This document shows positions 54,445-64,000 of a stretch of 64,000 nt of DNA, piece by piece. Made by a program: the position numbers and the translations under genes. Location: contig JIBA01000016.1 in assembly GCA_000620545.1 (NCBI GenBank), forward strand, positions 186,001-250,000, read 5' to 3'. Position 1 is the first letter of the stretch; each line of letters starts with the position of its first letter. The stretch comes from Intrasporangiaceae bacterium URHB0013 (GTDB taxonomy: Bacteria > Actinomycetota > Actinomycetes > Actinomycetales > Dermatophilaceae). A model generated the notes under the pieces. The model ran no database searches, was not told where the DNA came from, and saw only the letters and a program-made list of their open reading frames with translations.

Positions 54445-57400
54445 TCAGTTCTGGCAGGCGGCCTCCTCGAAGTGCCCCGGCGTGCCCGGGTACGCCGCAC
54501 CGGCCCCGTGCTCGGTCTCACCCGGGTGGACGAGCGCGAGCTCCCGGAAGGCCGAGGTGCCCGCCGTCGTGACGTCCGTCGACGACCGGCCCGCACCCGT
54601 CGCCCAGGCCAGCTGCTGCAGGAAGTCCTGCATCGCGGGCGAGTGCTGGCGCACGTCGTTGAAGCCGCCGTAGGCCGCGTTGCAGTGCGAGTACAGGTTG
54701 TAGGCGCCGTTCCAGTCGATGAGCCGGTCGCCGGCGTTCGGGCCGTTGGCCGTCACGTCGCCCTGCATGACGTCGCGGTCCCAGCCCCCGTAGATCCAGT
54801 CCGTGCCCTGGTGGTGGTTGTTGTTCGCGGGGTCCGCGTCGTTGGTCCCGGTCATCTCGAACCACAGGCACGGGTCGACCGTCGTGACGGCCTTCTTCGT
54901 GCCCGACGTCAGCGGCCAGTCCCCGAGGGTGCAGCCGGTGCCCGGCGTGTACGTTCCCCGCGGGCGCAGGTCGAGCAGGTCGGAGCCGAGGACGTCCTGC
55001 TCGGCCGCCACGGACTCGCCCGCGCCGCCGAAGAGGTGGTCGACGAACCGGTCGCCGGTGCCGCGCGACGTCGGGTCGAAGGCCCCTGCCGTCCGGCAGT
55101 CCGGGGTGGCGCCGTCGAGGGTCGAGTCACAGCCCTGGCCACCCCAGAGCACGTCCTCGCCGTCGCCGCCGAAGAGGTCGTCGCCGCCGCTGTCGCCGTT
55201 GGCGACGTCGTCCCCGTGGCCGGCGTGGATGACGTCGTCGTCCGTGCCACCGCGGATGAGGTCGCGCCCGCCCTCGTCCATGCCGTTGTGCGGCATGGCG
55301 GCGTCGGTCGCGGTTCCGATCCACTGGTCGCCGTCGACGTCGTGGAGCAGGTCGACGCGCCGATCGTAGGCGGTTCGCGGGAAGCCGGTGAAGCTCTCCT
55401 TGGGCGGACTGTTGAGGGAGCTCGTGAACGCCGCGGGGCTGTCACCCGCACTGAGGTGCTGGTTCACGATGCCGCCACGGTCGCCGAGGATGGCGTCGCG
55501 GCCGCTGTCGCCGGTGATCCGGTCGTCGCCGAGCTCCCCGTAGAGGTCGTCGTCGCCGAACCCGCCGGAGATCGTGTCGTTGCCGTCCTGGCCCCAGATC
55601 CCGTCGTTGCCGTCGTCGCCCCAGACGACGTCGGCGCCGAACGCCCCCGCCACCTCGCACGTCGCCTGCGTCGTGGTGCAGAAGCGGGTGCTCGGTCCCG
55701 GCAACGCCGGGTCGTGGGTGCGCGAAGCCGTCGCGTCGGAGGGCAGTGCCCCGTCGGGGTAGCGGTCGGCGTACGCCTTCTCGGTCCGGGCGCCCACCGC
55801 CCCCACGAGCGTGCGCAGCAGGGAGCCGTTGTCGGCGAGGACGACGTCGTCGCCGCCGTTGCCCTCGATGACGTCGGCGCCGTCACGGAAGCCCGCGGTC
55901 GGCGTGCCGCCCACGATGTCGTCCTGGCCCGGCACCGCGCTGGTCCCGATGAGGACCGTGCTCGGGCTCGCCGAGCCGGGCCACGCCGCGACGAGCGACG
56001 CCACCACGGTGCCGTGCGCGGACGCCTGACCGAGGGGCAGGTCGCCGAAGAGCTGGTCTGCTCCGCCGTTGCCCTGGAGGTGGTCGGCGCCGGCGTCACC
56101 GGTCACGGCGTCGTTGCCGTCCTGTCCCTCGAGCACGTCGACGCCGTCGCCACCGGACAGCCGGTCGAAGCCGTAGCGGCTCGCGGCAGGTGTCGTGAGG
56201 AGGTTGGCGCCGCGGTCCCACGGCTCGATGACGCGCGGGGCCGTCGCCGCGCCCGGCGTGCTGCCGAGCCGGACGGTGACCGAGGTCGGCAGCTGGCCCG
56301 CGAGCGGGCGCAGCACCTGGCCGTTGTCACCGAGCACGACGTCGTCGCCGGGCCCACCGAAGACGGCGTCGTCGGTGTCGGGCTGGCCGGCCGTCGCCGC
56401 GCCGGAGCCGGAGGACGGTGTGGAGCTGCCACCGACGAGGTCGTCGTCACCGAGGTCTCCCTCGACCCAGTCGACGTCCGGTCCACCCTCGACGTAGTCG
56501 TCGCCCGCGTCGCCCTTGAGACGGTCGGTGCCGCTCTGGCCGAGCACGACGTCCTGCTCGTCGCCACCGAAGACCTGGTCGGCCCCCGAGTTGGCGAGCA
56601 CCGGGCTCGTGCCGAGGTCGAGCAGCTCGACGCGGTGCGTGCGTGCGAAGCCGCGCATCCGTGTGACCGGCGTCGAGTCGGCGGCCGGCACCCCGGAGGT
56701 GATGATCGCGTTGTCGCCCGCGATGAGGTCAGGACCGGCGTCCCCGAAGAGGACGTCACCGGCGTCCGGGCGCCCGACCCCGGCCGAGGCCTGCTGGAAC
56801 GAGCCACCGACGGCCTGGTCCTCGCCACGGTCACCGTGGACGGTGTCCGAGCCGTTGTTGCCCTCGAGGTGGTCGGCGTCGTCGCCACCGTTGACGAGGT
56901 CGTTGCCGAGACCGCCGTATGCCGTGTCGTCGTCGGAGCCACCGAAGATCTCGTCGCCGCGACCGGCGTCGGGCGAGGTGCCCGCGAGGTCGTACGGGAC
57001 CGCCTGGGCGTCCGCCGCCGAGGCGGGGTCGTCGACCGTGCCGTTGTCGCCGACGATGACGTCGGTTCCGGTGTCACCGGAGAGGATGTCACCCGCACCG
57101 GCAGGCCCGACGTCGTCGCGCCCGGCGGCACGCGTGCCGCCGTAGAGGACGTCGTTCCCGTCACCGCCACTGGCGCGGTCGGAGCCGTCGTTGCCCTCGA
57201 TGACGTCCGCGCCGTCCTGACCGTAGAGCTGGTCCTGACCGGCGTTGCCGAAGACGAGGTCGGCACCGGCGTCGCCGTAGCCGCGGTCCGCGCCCCCGCC
57301 GCCCCAGACCCGGTCGGCGTCGTCGCCACCGAAGAGGACGTCGTCGCCCTGCTGGCCGCAGACGAGGTCGTCCGCGCCTGCCGCGAGGACGCGGTCGCTC

Positions 57401-60400
57401 GCGCCACCGGCCGAGATGGTGTCGATGCCGGCCCCGCCGAGGACGAGGTCGTTGCCGTCGCCGTCTCCCGTCGAGGTGCCTTCGGGCACAGGGTCGCTCG
57501 CGACCGGACTGCCGGGGCGGCACGTCTCGTCGGCACTCGCGGTGAGCGTCGCCGCGTCCCGCAGCGTGTCGCCGAAGACGACAGCCGGACCGTCGCCGCC
57601 GAGGACATGGTCGTTGCCGCGTCCGCCCACGAGCGTCTTGCTCGAGGACGACTCGCCGGCCGGCAGGTCGAGGTGCCGGACGAACCGGTACGCCCCGAAG
57701 CCGATGCCATCGACGACGTCCGGACCACGCGGGTTGCCCGCCTCGTCCAGGCCGCGTGCGCCGACCTCGCTCGGCTCGGCGATGACGTAGTCGTCGCCGG
57801 GGCCGCCGAAGACCGCGTCGGTGCCGTAGCCGCCGACGAGCGCGTCGGGTCCGCCACCGCCCACGATCTTCGCGTGCTCGGTGCCCTTCGAGTGACTCGT
57901 CACGATGTCCTCGACGGCGCTGCCCCACACCTCGTCGTTGCCCGAACCGGTCTCGATGATGTTGGGGATCGAGGGCTTGCCCGCCGGGGTCGTGAGGGTG
58001 TCGGCCGTGCCGTTCTCGTCGACGCCGAAGGCGCCTTCGGTGGAGGCGTAGCTCTTGTCGGGTCCAGAGCCGCCCGTGATCGAGTCGCTGCCGAGCCCGC
58101 CGATGAGGACGTTGCCCTCGGAGCGGATCGTCGAGCCCGCCGTGGCGCCCGGCCGGTCGGACGCGACGCCGATCTTGTCGTCGCCGTCACCGCCGTTGAC
58201 CCTGTTGTGGCCCAGACCGACGCTGATGACGTCGAGCCCACCCGCGCCCTGGGGGCGGGTCGTCGGGTCCTCGTCGAGCGCCGTCCAGTCGACCACGTCG
58301 CCGAGGCTCACCGTGGTGATCTTCGGGCTCGAGTTCTCCACGTCCTCGTCGTTGAGGGCCGCGGTCACGGCCTTCGTGGTGGAGGGCAGGCTGCCGTCAC
58401 CGGACGCGAAGCCGTCACCCTGACCCGTCGTGATGGCGTCGTCGCCCGCGCCGCCCGCCACCCGGGCCACCTTGTCGGCCGCGTCCGCGGTGACGACGCG
58501 GTCCGCGCCGCCGCCCGCGTCGACCCACGAGTTTCCGGTGCCGGTCTGGATCTGGTCGTCACCCGGGGTGCCGAAGACGACGGCGTCCTTGTCGAAGAGC
58601 GACAGGTCGGCCTGGCTGGTCGTCGACGACGGGTTCGAGTCCTTCTTGCCGTCGCCGACGAAGCTGACGACGAGGGGCGTCGAGGAGCCGCGGCCGTCGA
58701 CGACGACCCGCTTGAGGTTCGCGTCGAGGTACTGCCGGCGCTCGCCGAGCATCTGCACCTGGAACCCGTCGAAGTCGGGGTTCGTGCCCTCGTCGTCCCC
58801 CGCCTTCTGGGCGAAGCGGAGGGCGGTCACCTTGACGACGTCGGCCTCCGTCTCGGACGTGTTGCCCCAGGGGGCGCCCCGTGCCGTGTCGGTGCCGAAG
58901 TGGCCGGCGAAGACGACGAGCGTGTCACCGCTCGTCCCACCCAGCCGGGGTGGTGGCGGTGTGCAGTTCGGTTGCGCCGTGAAGTCGAGCAGCGTGATGT
59001 CCGCGATGTTGATCGAGAAGGACACGCTGAACGGCGAGAAGCCGATCGTCACGTAGAGGCGCAGGAACAGGCTGAGCCGCCCGGTCGTCGTGAAGAGGCA
59101 CAACGGGTTGTTGACCGCGGTCTGAAGGAACTCGCTGACGCGGAACTTGCCGTCGTTGTTCGGGTCGTTCCAGTGGAACCCGATGGTCAGGTGCAACCCG
59201 CCCTCGATGCCGACGGTGATGATCAGCGCCGTCACGGCGGCCCCGGCGGCGATCTCGCCATCGAGACGCACCACCGGCACCGGCACGCCGTCGCTGTCCG
59301 TCGTGCGGAAGTACAGGCCGTCGAGGAGCTTGACGCCGTCGACCGGAGCGCCGGCCTGGGCTGCCTCCACGGCATACCTGATGCCAGCGGTGTCGAGCCC
59401 GGCCATGAAGCGCAACGTCACCGACGCGGAGCCGGAGAGCGTCACCATGACGGGCGGCGGCGCGTAGACCGGCCCGAACGCCTGGCGCCACGTGAAGCCG
59501 AGCGTCAGGGGTCCGCTGTCGAACTCGACGAGCGAGATGTCGCTGCCCATGAGCAGGCTGAACACCGAGGCGGGGTCCTCGAGGATCGGGAAGGTGAAGC
59601 CGGACTTGTTCGCGCTGCCCGCGGTCCCGCCGGCGCCGAACACGTTGCCCTTGCCGCCCTTGGTGTTGAGGGCGGTCTTGGCCTGGTCCTTGCTGATCGC
59701 GTTGGCCGTCTTGATGAGCGAGTTCGCCGTGCCGGGCGCCAGGCTGCTCGTCGGCGAGGCGTCCGTGTCGAGCGCCTTCTCGCCGCTCACCACGAAGCTG
59801 CCGATGGGGATGAGGCACGCGTCACCAGGGGCGTCGCAGTTCGGCAGGTTGTTGATGAGCGTGGTGAGGGCCGCGATCTTGTCGACGAAGTCGAGCTTCG
59901 GCCCGCCGGCCAGCGTGTTGAAGGTCTTGGCCAGGGTGATGAGGCTGACGTCGCCGCCGCCGGCCATGCGGCTCAGGTCGGACAGCACCGGGATCGGCGC
60001 GTAGAGGGTGTCGAGCACCGGCTGGAGCGGCCCCGTCACGGACTTGACCTTCTTGAGCACCGGCCCGAGGAGGTTCGAGAGGAACCCGCCGGCGTCGATG
60101 GCGACGTCCTTGAACTCGATCGACGGCGCGCCGAGGTTCTTGAGGTTCTCGTTCGAGATCTCCCAGCCCAGGACGAAGTTCGCCTGGACGCCGGGGAGCA
60201 CCGAGTCGACCGAGGCCTTGACCAGCCAGTCGGCCTTGATCTTGGCGGTCAGGGCGATCCCGAAGAGGGACGACGCGTCGCCGGCGGCCATGTCGGCGAT
60301 GGTGAGCACCGAGTCGGCGGTCTCCGTCGTGTCGCGGGACTTCAGGTCGACGAGGAAGGCGCCGGCGAAGAGCGGCGCTGTGCCGTTCTTCTTGACGTCG

Positions 60401-63400
60401 ATGTCGAGGAAGGCGAGCTGTGCCTTCATCGTCGCCGGCATGTCGAAGCGGGCACCGAGCCCGAACTCCGGCGCGGCCGCGCCGTCCTGCCAGGCGTCGT
60501 GGGTGTAAATGACGAAGCCGTCGTCGGTGTTGATCCCGGCCTTGACGTGCAGCTGCAGGCCGATGCCATACGAGATGGCGTCGTCCTCGCCCGCCTTGAG
60601 AGCGAGGCCGGGGATGCCGATGTCGAGGGGCAGCTCGTCGCCGTCACCCAGGCAGCCCGAGCCGGCGACGCAACCGTCGCCGGCCGTGACCGTACCGGCC
60701 TTGATGTTGAACGCGATGCTGACGCCGTTGATGCTCGTCGTCGGGCAGTCGACGAGCATCGGCTTCGTCGTCGCCGGGGTGTAGTCCGTCGGGGTCGAGC
60801 TCCCGTCGTCGGTGAAGGACTGGGCCGAGCCCGAGGCCGCGTCGACCGTGGCGACGAGCTGGTAGGCGCCACCGTCCTTGCTGCGCAGCACCTTGTACTT
60901 CGTGGCGCCGTCGCTGGCGGTCCACGAGACCTTGATCGAGTTGGTGCCGCCCAGTGCGGTCCACGACGTCGTCGTCGCGGCGCTCGGCGCCGAGGGGACG
61001 GTGTCCGCGTCGGAGCCGGATGCGTTGACCTGGCTCGCGACGATCTCGTAGCGCCACGAGGTCGCGCCGGCCGTCGCCGGCGTGGCGACGAGCGTCGGTG
61101 CCGTGGTGGGCTCGAGCTTGACCTTGCACTCGTAGTCGACGGCCAGCGTCGTCTTCTCGAGGCCGGCGGCCGTGATGGCCTCGGCGAGCTTGGTGTTGAC
61201 GAACTCGCGGGCCTCCTTGGGGCTCGCGGGCACGTTGCCGAGCTTCTCCCGGATCTGCGCGCGCAGGCGGCCGATGGAGTCGGCACCCTGCTGGAGGTCC
61301 TCGCCGACGAACGGCAGCTTGCCGTCGAAGGTGGCGAGGCGCATGGCCTGCTCGATCTTCTCGAGGTAGCCGTCGAGGCCCGGGCCGATCTGGGTGAAGT
61401 CCGCGAACGCGTTGGCGAAGGCCGCCGAGAGGTCGGGCAGCTCGAACCGCTTCTTGCCGGCGTCGGGCGCCGGCAGGTTGCCGGTCAGGTCGACGAGGTC
61501 GGCCGGGTCGGTCGAGTCCGCCAGACGCAGGGCGACGGTGCCAAGCGAGGTCGGCGAGCCGCCCGCGACGGTGGCGTACAGCGGGACGATGCCGCAGACC
61601 ATGAGCGGGGTCGTGACGCCGCTCTCACCACAGCTGACCGGCGTGTTCGAGGCGTTGAAGTTGACGTCGAGCCCGGACAGGAAGGTCGAGAAGCTGACCG
61701 GGGTGTCCGCAGCGGCTCCGGCGTCCGACAGCTCGAGGCTGAGGTCGGCGCGCAGCTTGACCTGCTGGGCGGGGTCGCCGCCCGGGTCACCGGCGGAGAC
61801 GGTCAACGGCCCGATCGAGCCGGCGGCCCGGCCGTCGAAGCTCGCGGCCGCGGCGATGCCGATCGTGGAGTCGGCGAGCACCTTGAGCGACGCGGCGTCA
61901 CCCGGGCCCGTGCCCGGCGCCAGCGGGACGACGAGGCCGACGTCGACGCCGCCCTTGACGTGCACCGAGCCCTGACCGGTCGCCGCCGCGGAGACGAGGG
62001 ACTTGTCGCCGCCGAGGTCGAGCCGCAGCGGGGCGTTGGTGCGGTAGTCGCGCTTCCAGTCGAGGTCGAGCACCACGCTCGGGGTGCCGCCGTCGTCGAG
62101 GTAGCGGAAGTGCATGGCGCCGGTGCCCAGACGGTCGTCGATCAGCCCGACGAGGTCCTGCATGTTCTGCGGCGGGTGGGCGGAGAGGATGTCGATGGCG
62201 TCGTCGAGGGGCGACCGGAAGCTGTATGCCGTGTCGTCCGCGGGCTTGTTCGCCCAGTTCTCCGTCAGGGTGAGGGTGTCCCCCGAGGCCGAGGCGACGA
62301 CGGCCACCTGCGTGCCGACGATCACCGTCCGCCCGGCGAACGACGTGTCGAAGGTCCGGCCGACGTGCTGGAGGGTGTTGGCCCCGTAGTTCACGTCGCT
62401 GCCCACGCCGGAGGTGTCGCGGCGCATGAGGTCGCGCAGCGACGTTCCGGTGCCGGGGATCTCCTGGCTGTAGATGCCGGACGCGCCGCCCGGCTGGGCC
62501 TCGGCGAGCTGGGCCGCGAGCGTCTGCAGCGTCTTGAGGACGATGGCGAAGAGCTCGGACTGCGAGCCCGGCTTGAAGTCCAGCGCGAGGATCCGGTCGA
62601 GCCGGCTGAGGTCGAGCTGCGGGCCGTCGGCACCGGACAGCTTGGTCAGGTCGTTCCACGTCGCCGAGACGCCGACGTCGGCGCCGGCGGGGAGGAAGCC
62701 GTCGGCCCCGGGGATCGACACGTCGAGGTCGGCGGTCGCCCGCACGTTGACGTCGACGTCGAGCAGGCCACCCGCCTGGCTCGGCCCGGTCGGGCTCGAG
62801 GTGACGAGCTGCGCGAAGAGCTGGCGCAGCCGGATGTCGTGCTGCGCGTCGCCGGCCTGCTTGAGGCCGATCGAGAGCATGTGGCCGGACCCGGCCGCGG
62901 AGCAGTCCGCCGGGGCGGCGCTGTTGCAGACCTTGAGGTTGCCCTTGAGGCGCACCTGGAAGAAGCCGGCGTTGGCCGTGAAGTCGGCGGCGGTTTCGAT
63001 CGGGAAGTCAGCGGTGAGGAGCGGGCTGCCCGTGCGGACCATGATGCGGTCAGGACCGAGCGGCAGCGAGGTGATGTTCGTCGAGAACGCGCCGGTCTTC
63101 TGCACGAACGGGCAGGCCTCGGTGTTGCCCTCGAAGCCGATGCAGGCGCTGCCGGTACGCGGGTCCTGCAGGTCGAGCACGAGGGTCAGGTCCGCCGCGA
63201 AGGACGGCTTGACCGTCGCGAACGTCTGGGCGGAGTTGGCCTTGAGGATGCCGCGGCGGGGACCGCCCGCCACCGGCTGGTCGGTCAGCTGGTCACCGAA
63301 GGTCACGGCGCCGAGCTGTGCCTCCGGTCCGACGATGACGAAGGGCGTGTTGGCAGAAGGCTGTCCGCCGATCCACGGACCGGCCAGGGTCAGGCCGTTC

Positions 63401-64000
63401 TTCGTGTTCGAGGCGATCTCGCCGGCGGACGTCCCCGCCATGACACGCATGCCGGTCCACTGGTTCGCCGTCCACGGCTGGGTGCCGTCGTCGAGAGTGA
63501 GCCCGTTGGCGGCATACGTCGCGGACGGGCGGGAGGTGCGCGCGGCACCGGCGTCCATCGAGACTCCTGCTGACGGGGCCGTCTTCACCATGCGCATGCG
63601 GAAGGCGAGCTTGCTCGTCGTCGCGTCCCAGGCGAGGTTGTCGAGGCCGATCCCCGCGGTCTTGAGCTTGCCGATGAGGTCTTGGAGGGAGTCGAACGTC
63701 GGGTTGCCGACGGTCCCGGCGTCGAAGCCGGGCGGGGCCGGCTGGTCGGGGTCCGGCTGCTGGACGACGTTGGCCTTGAGGAAGTCGACGAGGACCTGGT
63801 TGGCCTTGATCGCGTCGGACACGGTGCCGCGCAGGAACGGCAGGTCGAGGTTGCCGGTCGCCGGCAGCGGGCCGGCGCCGTCGGGGTCGAACTTCGCCTG
63901 CTGGATGCCCGTGAGGGCCGTCGCGACCTGTGCGAGGCCATCGGCCAGGTCACGGAGGCTCATGTTCTGGAACTTGCCGACGAGCGTGGCGAGGCTGGGC
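54445..64000 (-). CDS. Giant RTX calcium-binding repeat protein, N-terminus beyond window
   Basis: The frame is open from the stop at 54445 to the right edge (at least 3184 codons). A Met at 63963 is internal: the preceding residues (SLATLVGKFQN) continue in frame. About 54,900-58,600 encodes many RTX nonapeptides of GGxGxDxxx type (GGAGDDAITTGQGDG, GGDGDDKIGVASD), which bind calcium and fold as beta rolls. A fibronectin type III-like domain is encoded near 60,770-61,110 (TSWTALGGTNSIKVSWTASDG). The N-terminal part resembles long beta-rich adhesin or surface proteins. Very Asp/Gly-rich and secreted by inference; no type I secretion genes are in the window. The end (EFEAACQN-like PGHFEEAACQN) carries no anchor motif. 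Confidence 0.9.
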   Translation of the reverse strand, partial: PSLATLVGKFQNMSLRDLADGLAQVATALTGIQQAKFDPDGAGPLPATGNLDLPFLRGTVSDAIKANQVLVDFLKANVVQQPDPDQPAPPGFDAGTVGNPTFDSLQDLIGKLKTAGIGLDNLAWDATTSKLAFRMRMVKTAPSAGVSMDAGAARTSRPSATYAANGLTLDDGTQPWTANQWTGMRVMAGTSAGEIASNTKNGLTLAGPWIGGQPSANTPFVIVGPEAQLGAVTFGDQLTDQPVAGGPRRGILKANSAQTFATVKPSFAADLTLVLDLQDPRTGSACIGFEGNTEACPFVQKTGAFSTNITSLPLGPDRIMVRTGSPLLTADFPIETAADFTANAGFFQVRLKGNLKVCNSAAPADCSAAGSGHMLSIGLKQAGDAQHDIRLRQLFAQLVTSSPTGPSQAGGLLDVDVNVRATADLDVSIPGADGFLPAGADVGVSATWNDLTKLSGADGPQLDLSRLDRILALDFKPGSQSELFAIVLKTLQTLAAQLAEAQPGGASGIYSQEIPGTGTSLRDLMRRDTSGVGSDVNYGANTLQHVGRTFDTSFAGRTVIVGTQVAVVASASGDTLTLTENWANKPADDTAYSFRSPLDDAIDILSAHPPQNMQDLVGLIDDRLGTGAMHFRYLDDGGTPSVVLDLDWKRDYRTNAPLRLDLGGDKSLVSAAATGQGSVHVKGGVDVGLVVPLAPGTGPGDAASLKVLADSTIGIAAAASFDGRAAGSIGPLTVSAGDPGGDPAQQVKLRADLSLELSDAGAAADTPVSFSTFLSGLDVNFNASNTPVSCGESGVTTPLMVCGIVPLYATVAGGSPTSLGTVALRLADSTDPADLVDLTGNLPAPDAGKKRFELPDLSAAFANAFADFTQIGPGLDGYLEKIEQAMRLATFDGKLPFVGEDLQQGADSIGRLRAQIREKLGNVPASPKEAREFVNTKLAEAITAAGLEKTTLAVDYECKVKLEPTTAPTLVATPATAGATSWRYEIVASQVNASGSDADTVPSAPSAATTTSWTALGGTNSIKVSWTASDGATKYKVLRSKDGGAYQLVATVDAASGSAQSFTDDGSSTPTDYTPATTKPMLVDCPTTSINGVSIAFNIKAGTVTAGDGCVAGSGCLGDGDELPLDIGIPGLALKAGEDDAISYGIGLQLHVKAGINTDDGFVIYTHDAWQDGAAAPEFGLGARFDMPATMKAQLAFLDIDVKKNGTAPLFAGAFLVDLKSRDTTETADSVLTIADMAAGDASSLFGIALTAKIKADWLVKASVDSVLPGVQANFVLGWEISNENLKNLGAPSIEFKDVAIDAGGFLSNLLGPVLKKVKSVTGPLQPVLDTLYAPIPVLSDLSRMAGGGDVSLITLAKTFNTLAGGPKLDFVDKIAALTTLINNLPNCDAPGDACLIPIGSFVVSGEKALDTDASPTSSLAPGTANSLIKTANAISKDQAKTALNTKGGKGNVFGAGGTAGSANKSGFTFPILEDPASVFSLLMGSDISLVEFDSGPLTLGFTWRQAFGPVYAPPPVMVTLSGSASVTLRFMAGLDTAGIRYAVEAAQAGAPVDGVKLLDGLYFRTTDSDGVPVPVVRLDGEIAAGAAVTALIITVGIEGGLHLTIGFHWNDPNNDGKFRVSEFLQTAVNNPLCLFTTTGRLSLFLRLYVTIGFSPFSVSFSINIADITLLDFTAQPNCTPPPPRLGGTSGDTLVVFAGHFGTDTARGAPWGNTSETEADVVKVTALRFAQKAGDDEGTNPDFDGFQVQMLGERRQYLDANLKRVVVDGRGSSTPLVVSFVGDGKKDSNPSSTTSQADLSLFDKDAVVFGTPGDDQIQTGTGNSWVDAGGGADRVVTADAADKVARVAGGAGDDAITTGQGDGFASGDGSLPSTTKAVTAALNDEDVENSSPKITTVSLGDVVDWTALDEDPTTRPQGAGGLDVISVGLGHNRVNGGDGDDKIGVASDRPGATAGSTIRSEGNVLIGGLGSDSITGGSGPDKSYASTEGAFGVDENGTADTLTTPAGKPSIPNIIETGSGNDEVWGSAVEDIVTSHSKGTEHAKIVGGGGPDALVGGYGTDAVFGGPGDDYVIAEPSEVGARGLDEAGNPRGPDVVDGIGFGAYRFVRHLDLPAGESSSSKTLVGGRGNDHVLGGDGPAVVFGDTLRDAATLTASADETCRPGSPVASDPVPEGTSTGDGDGNDLVLGGAGIDTISAGGASDRVLAAGADDLVCGQQGDDVLFGGDDADRVWGGGGADRGYGDAGADLVFGNAGQDQLYGQDGADVIEGNDGSDRASGGDGNDVLYGGTRAAGRDDVGPAGAGDILSGDTGTDVIVGDNGTVDDPASAADAQAVPYDLAGTSPDAGRGDEIFGGSDDDTAYGGLGNDLVNGGDDADHLEGNNGSDTVHGDRGEDQAVGGSFQQASAGVGRPDAGDVLFGDAGPDLIAGDNAIITSGVPAADSTPVTRMRGFARTHRVELLDLGTSPVLANSGADQVFGGDEQDVVLGQSGTDRLKGDAGDDYVEGGPDVDWVEGDLGDDDLVGGSSTPSSGSGAATAGQPDTDDAVFGGPGDDVVLGDNGQVLRPLAGQLPTSVTVRLGSTPGAATAPRVIEPWDRGANLLTTPAASRYGFDRLSGGDGVDVLEGQDGNDAVTGDAGADHLQGNGGADQLFGDLPLGQASAHGTVVASLVAAWPGSASPSTVLIGTSAVPGQDDIVGGTPTAGFRDGADVIEGNGGDDVVLADNGSLLRTLVGAVGARTEKAYADRYPDGALPSDATASRTHDPALPGPSTRFCTTTQATCEVAGAFGADVVWGDDGNDGIWGQDGNDTISGGFGDDDLYGELGDDRITGDSGRDAILGDRGGIVNQHLSAGDSPAAFTSSLNSPPKESFTGFPRTAYDRRVDLLHDVDGDQWIGTATDAAMPHNGMDEGGRDLIRGGTDDDVIHAGHGDDVANGDSGGDDLFGGDGEDVLWGGQGCDSTLDGATPDCRTAGAFDPTSRGTGDRFVDHLFGGAGESVAAEQDVLGSDLLDLRPRGTYTPGTGCTLGDWPLTSGTKKAVTTVDPCLWFEMTGTNDADPANNNHHQGTDWIYGGWDRDVMQGDVTANGPNAGDRLIDWNGAYNLYSHCNAAYGGFNDVRQHSPAMQDFLQQLAWATGAGRSSTDVTTAGTSAFRELALVHPGETEHGAGAAYPGTPGHFEEAACQN

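Noticed and set aside
54472..63573. A 3,033-codon open frame on the plus strand opposite the RTX gene
   Set aside because: It is Arg/Val/Gly-rich without domains; the opposite strand has clear RTX repeats. Long antisense frames are expected from strongly G+C-biased third positions.
63961..64000. Start of the RTX gene at the ATG near 63963
   Set aside because: The frame stays open to the edge with ordinary coding composition and no ribosome-binding motif precedes that ATG, so the true start is outside.

Overview
The window comes from a high-G+C actinobacterium, most likely a member of the Micrococcales near the Intrasporangiaceae. The evidence is G+C of roughly 70%, a WhiB regulator, the mycothiol amidase Mca, GuaB3, a GroEL with a His-rich tail, dense operons joined by ATGA/GTGA overlaps, and gene order shared with mycobacteria. 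No rRNA, tRNA, CRISPR array, insertion sequence or prophage was seen. The genus is an inference.

Layout. (1) 1-8.6 kb: a cell-surface polymer block with an acyltransferase cut by the left edge, a GT2 glycosyltransferase and two large GT2/CDP-glycerol glycerophosphotransferase fusions (teichoic-acid type). (2) 8.7-15.8 kb: guaB3, guaB, a SigD-like sigma factor with its anti-sigma, whiB3-like, groEL and groES, with two CIRCE operators over the groES promoter. (3) 16-21.5 kb: a THUMP-like methyltransferase, an ArsR/SRPBCC pair, a nucleoside hydrolase/ribokinase pair and a NagZ-like lipoprotein. (4) 21.8-31.1 kb: a long minus-strand operon series covering tsaD-rimI-tsaB-tsaE (tRNA t6A), an alpha/beta hydrolase, alr, nnr, acpS and glmS. 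(5) 31.1-41.9 kb: coaA, a lytic-transglycosylase-like protein, a PhoH ATPase, a WXG100-like cassette, uppS, trhA, mca, a DUF4307 protein and greA. (6) 41.9-43.5 kb: an accessory island in which an AbiEi/DUF559-type gene sits between two inverted arrays of a 32-bp tandem repeat. (7) 43.5-54.4 kb: an orphan glmL, a cystathionine gamma-synthase-type enzyme, an SGNH esterase, a polar amino-acid ABC transporter, a NarL-type two-component system behind a low-complexity secreted protein with a tiny leader ORF, a double-GNAT protein and msrA. (8) 54.4-64 kb: a giant RTX-repeat protein open at the right edge.

Blocks 2 and 4 follow the order I know from the Mycobacterium tuberculosis guaB3-to-glmS region. 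Blocks 5 and 7 resemble the M. tuberculosis metB-greA-mca-hemolysin III-uppS-coaA-phoH2 region. The clearest departure is the greA/metB junction, where the repeat-flanked nuclease-like gene and glmL are inserted.

Most of the window is housekeeping: purine synthesis, chaperones, t6A modification, cell-wall precursors (Alr, GlmS, UppS), coenzyme A and acyl-carrier activation. The parts most worth a second look are the inverted 32-bp arrays, a strongly over-represented word GTATGCCGTG (ten copies on both strands, in genes and intergenic hairpins), the WXG100-like three-gene cassette, and the coupled leader ORF in front of the secreted Ser/Gly protein and its two-component system.
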